Positions 60,301-64,000 of a DNA stretch of 64,000 nt are shown here, one piece after another (within the stretch, counting starts at the first letter, position 1; every line of letters begins with the position of its first letter). The stretch is from positions 69,169 through 133,168 of the forward strand of contig VXAI01000306.1 of assembly GCA_013399305.1 (NCBI GenBank), in the 5' to 3' direction. This DNA is from Rostratula benghalensis. Its lineage: Eukaryota; Chordata; Aves; Charadriiformes; Rostratulidae. Under the pieces are notes generated by a model. It was not told where the DNA came from. It saw only the letters and a list, made by a program, of their open reading frames with translations, and ran no database searches. Both the position numbers and the translations under genes were made by a program.

Positions 60301-60535
60301 ACGTATTTGCCAAATCTCGAGTATTTTCTTCATAAGATGGTTTGGGATCTGCAGGGATGGAAAACCCTATAAAACTATGAGGTGTCAGTAAACTTCCCTT
60401 AACGTTCTTCTCTGTGTATGAGCAAAGATAACACAGGTTGGCTAATATTTCAAGGAATGCAGCTGTATTAATAACGAGATATATACACTCGGGCTGGAAT
60501 CCTTCTCGGGCACTGTGATTGCTCTACTCTACCCA
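54332..60535. other. Unique stretch, no gene recognised
   Basis: AT-rich sequence with short GC-richer patches. TG-rich simple sequence lies at 59481-59504. Frames at 59832-60204 are open on both strands for about 120 codons each, without recognisable similarity. There are no CR1 copies, RNA genes or promoters that I can support. Confidence 0.5.
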
Positions 60536-60539
60536 AGGC

Positions 60540-60760
60540 ATTTTATAAAATATAGTAATTAACGCAGCACCTTCAGACAGCCTAAATTTACTGCAATTTA
60601 TATGTTCAAGAGTGCTGGTAAAAGGCCAATGCTGGCATTTCTTTAACTAATAATTATTGTGTTTTATTGTTGTGGTTCTCCAACACATTAATGAGCGAGG
60701 ACGCAGCTTTATTAGAATTCACTTGGCCCCACTGTTCCATGCATATTTATCATGTGAGAG
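60540..60760. other. Candidate conserved non-coding element
   Basis: Non-repetitive AT-rich segment with dense homeodomain-like words (CTAATAATTATTGTG, CATTAATGAGC, GCATATTTATC). Its texture resembles a developmental enhancer. An inference from appearance. Confidence 0.25.
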
Positions 60761-62739
60761 AATAGGATTCTCTTCCTCTAGCCTTCACTAATTTAAAAGA
60801 AGATATCCTCAATGAAATGTATTCAAATATTTTGACATTTTGCTTCACCTCACTTACAGAGCAGAAATTGTTTCTGACAGTTATTATACAGTACGGGAAT
60901 CCTGCTGTTTCACTCTGCTGAAGCGCAGGTTGAAAAGACACAGCGATTGCATTTTGTTCAAAGAGTGATTCTCTGGCCTAGAAATAGCAATGCTGTCAGC
61001 TGTGATTCACTGGAAGTTTAGATAATATCCACTCTGTACCTCTCCACCAAGAACACAGAATGTTTTTCTGCTTCTTCTTCTTCTTAAAACGGAAGAAAAT
61101 GAATCAAATTGTGTAAAATTTAGTGCCTCCAACTTTAGGATCTGAAGTAGAGGAAGGTTTTGATTTAGAAATGTAAGTGGAAACTATAGGTTACATGTGT
61201 GGCAACATCTTCTTTAATACAATAGCTTCAATATGTGGAGCACAACAGTAAATTTCTCAGCTAATGTCTCCAAAAATTGATTGTAACATGAAAACCTCAG
61301 CTTTTTTCCCCCCGGTATTAGGATGCATTTTGGTTCTGTCTCAAATATCTATGGGTTGAAAAAGAAATTTTATGTTTAGTTCTATACAATCGACTCTGAA
61401 TGAAGTTAAGAAGGGCTATGGTAGCATATTTAACATTTCAATTTAGCCCAAAGGCCCTTGCTTTTAGAGCAAATTTTAAGTTTCATGATGTTTTTTTATT
61501 CAATGGCAAGTGCAAGAGCTCCTGGAGAATCTCAAGCAGGGGGAGGAGGAGGAAGAGGGAAGAATATGAGGAAGAACCTGTAAAAGGCTCTTCCAGATGC
61601 TTTGCTCCTCCTTTTGCTGGTCATGTTATGCAGATCCTATATCAGAATCAAGGCTTCTCTTTGCATAATAAGAAAGAGGAAGCGGAATGCACAGTGAAAG
61701 GAAATCACAACAGTGGTACTTAATACAGTTCCTTAAAATTTCAGAAACTGAGTTTCTGTCAAAACCACATAAAGTCACAGAAGGGGGTAGGAGACAGTGA
61801 TAAAGGGCCTGTTCTCGTAAAAGGGTATTGTTCAGCTGTAATCTCTGTTAATGCTCCTCTCGTATCATGGGAGAATCTGCCTATTACATTGATGAGAAAA
61901 TAATGAATATAGTATCTGGGAAAGCCATGCTGCTTAAAGTGTTTCCCAAATTTTCCATGCAAAAAAAAAAAGCCTCCGAGTCAGAGACAGACATTATTAA
62001 CTGGAGAGAAATGATGGGAATGGCTGCAGGACGTGGCCCTTCTCATCCTGGAGATGCAAGTCTGGACTGTCAAATGCGATAAGCAGCATGGTGTGCAAGC
62101 TCGGATGGGACCCTGGTCCATCCAGGCAAGTGAACAGAAGCTTTAAATCAGATTTTGGTATCTGCCGCTTCATCAGGGGGCTGGAGGAAATAGGACACAT
62201 GTGAAGGGTTCCCCAGAAGGCTTTGGAAAGCGTGACGTGCTGCAACTATTCTCTGCTAGTCGCTCGGGCGTGAAGCATGCTCACCCTGGCAGAATTGCAT
62301 GGGGATGGGATCACCAGGAGCTCTGCCAGAGCTATCACCCCTTAACAAACCAGCATGGTTTCAAGCACCGGTGGTGCTTCTAACTGTCCAGAGCATCTGT
62401 CCTCTCTTCTTCAGAGCCTCATCCAGCCTTTCTCCAGATATAGAAAGCACAGTTCACCCAGCAGCTGCCTCTCCAATCCATGGTAAAGCTCTCCCAAATA
62501 AACCAGGAGCTTATCTGCACTCCTGATCAATTCCAGCTCCTGGTCCCTGCTGCCTCTTGAGGAGAGATCTCCTTCAACATCTCCTCCCACAGAAACAGTC
62601 ATCACGTGCACAGAAATAACAGGGCGTCAAAGCCTGGGATGAACAGCTTGATCTGAATTGCACATCCTGCTCTTGGGACCTCTGCTTCCACATCATTTCC
62701 CTCAAGAATCATACGTCTTTTTTTTTTCTCAGGAAACTG
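60761..62739. other. Unique stretch, no gene recognised
   Basis: Contains a CTT repeat (61071-61085), a purine-only run (61538-61564) and short open frames. No recognised product. Confidence 0.5.
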
Positions 62740-63200
62740 CTGGCAGAACAGGTTGTCTTCTGGAAACATGATTTGCCTAATTTCAGAGTCTGAGGAAACT
62801 CGTCTTGCCTTTGATGGCCCTATTTATGTGAAATGTCAGCTGTTATTTGTGCAGGGGATGAGACCATTGAAATGGGTGACTAAGTCCTCACACCTGTTCT
62901 GCTTTTAAATGCAGGGGATTCATGGGAAGTTCCTGTTTGTCAATGGAATGAATTGTGGACCCTACCCGGGGGAAAGGAGATTTTAAGTGTAAAAATGACA
63001 TAAAATGCACTCAAACATCATTTTCGACAATGAAAGAGCTGAAATTACTAAACCTGCTTCCCACATCATAATATTGTTTCAGATCCTCATGCAACATGCA
63101 GCCAGCTGTGCTGGGACTGTAATTATAGTACAGGCTGATTATCCTCACTGACATGATTTTCCCACTTATGCTTATCCCAATGTTTTTCATTGCCATGAAA
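62740..63200. other. Candidate conserved non-coding element
   Basis: About 460 bases of balanced, non-repetitive sequence with many short transcription-factor-like words (CCTATTTATG, GCTTTTAAATGCAG, TTCATTGCCATGAA). It has no coding frame of note. Conservation cannot be tested here. Confidence 0.2.
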
Positions 63201-64000
63201 CATAAACCAATACATTTCCCCAGTTTGGTTTTTTTGTTTGTTTTTAATTTAAAGGGTGGGCTGGCTTCTCAAAGACTGTCTGTGGAGATATTAACAGGAA
63301 CAGTGTCCCACAGGAGGTCTGAGAGACAAGGGACTTTGCCATGCAGGAGGCGCGGGTGGAATAGGCACTCAGAAGCCACTTGGAACACTGATATCCAGTG
63401 TAAAATCCAGAGCACCAAAGTCAGGGAGATGGGACTTCACTCTTTGGTTACATAAATAGAATTAAGACTCTCTAAACTGACATTAGCTATTAAGGTTAAC
63501 AGAGAGGTGTTTGAAAGAATTTTGTGATTATTAAGAAGTGCAGTTGTAATCTGAGTTTCAAGGACTAACACGTAGGCCAGTCTGTGAGCTGCTGGCCTTG
63601 ATTCTTGAATTTAGGGGTCACCTTACTGACAAAAGCTTCCTGCTATATGAAGAAAACCACTGGTGGCTGGAAATTCCAGACCCTGCCATACCTGTGGGCT
63701 AGAGGCTCAGTTTGCAGTCTTCCCCATGTTCTCTGCAGGCCCCCACCACACGTAGCAACACTCCTTCCTTTTCACCTCACATTCTGTTCACTTTATTGAT
63801 GGGCATTCTAGGGGGGAATTCATATCAAAACTATATGAGACTCACGTTTGAGATGAACTTCCAATGCAAACTCCTGTTACCAAGTTCGCAAATGAAGAAA
63901 ACAATGATGAGAAGAAACTTTTATTTAAGGTTGAGGGGGTTTTATTCCGGTATTTTTGACAGAATGAGTGATCAGAGGTGCAGTATACAGATAATGCCTC
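63201..64000. other. Window end, no gene recognised
   Basis: Ordinary AT-rich sequence up to the window edge; frames at 63153-63455 and 63605-63799 are open but unrecognised. Confidence 0.5.

Noticed and set aside
1..64000. CRISPR arrays, bacterial operons, phage, tRNA or rRNA genes, full-length endogenous retrovirus
   Set aside because: No regularly spaced repeats, no ribosome-binding-site-led gene runs, no recognisable structural RNA, no LTR pair or retroviral protein strings were seen; CR1 elements place the window in a bird genome.

Overview
The window looks like bird (sauropsid) nuclear DNA. It holds at least seven clear, 5'-truncated CR1 LINE copies with the typical (ATTCTRTG)n 3' tail, plus two weaker remnants. 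It also holds palindromic DNA-transposon relics of a kind I recall from birds, turtles and crocodilians. Most of the sequence is AT-rich and non-coding, like a long intron or a gene desert. There are no bacterial-type operons, CRISPR arrays, or tRNA or rRNA genes. I could not recognise any host protein-coding gene. The only recognisable protein fragments are broken C-terminal pieces of the CR1 ORF2 protein.

Layout. 1-5120: AT-rich non-coding DNA. 5121-6250: two CR1 copies on the minus strand. 6280-7130: a CpG-rich island interrupted by a 465-base assembly gap (6413-6877); this is the best promoter candidate. 7656-8110: a plus-strand CR1. 9921-10370: a minus-strand CR1 followed by an AT-rich tract. 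10.5-28.2 kb: a long stretch without recognisable CR1, containing several segments that resemble conserved non-coding elements, a perfect 12-base POU-factor palindrome (11080-11091) and transposon relics. 28.27-28.66 kb: a plus-strand CR1. 28.7-50.8 kb: mostly unique sequence with two weak CR1 remnants (33.5 and 45.3 kb), a second CpG-rich patch (34.52-34.82 kb), a CpG-enriched segment (40.6-41.3 kb) and a possible small terminal exon (41.92-42.19 kb). 50.86-54.33 kb: two nearly identical CR1 copies in inverted orientation around a 2.2 kb spacer. 54.3-64 kb: unique AT-rich DNA with further conserved-element-like segments.

Interpretation. I infer a regulatory or intronic landscape in a bird chromosome with one, perhaps two, CpG-island promoters whose genes lie mostly outside the window or in exons I cannot recognise. 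I found no new defence, metabolic or mobile system. The observations most worth checking are the inverted CR1 pair, the gap inside the CpG island, the POU palindrome and the possible terminal exon.
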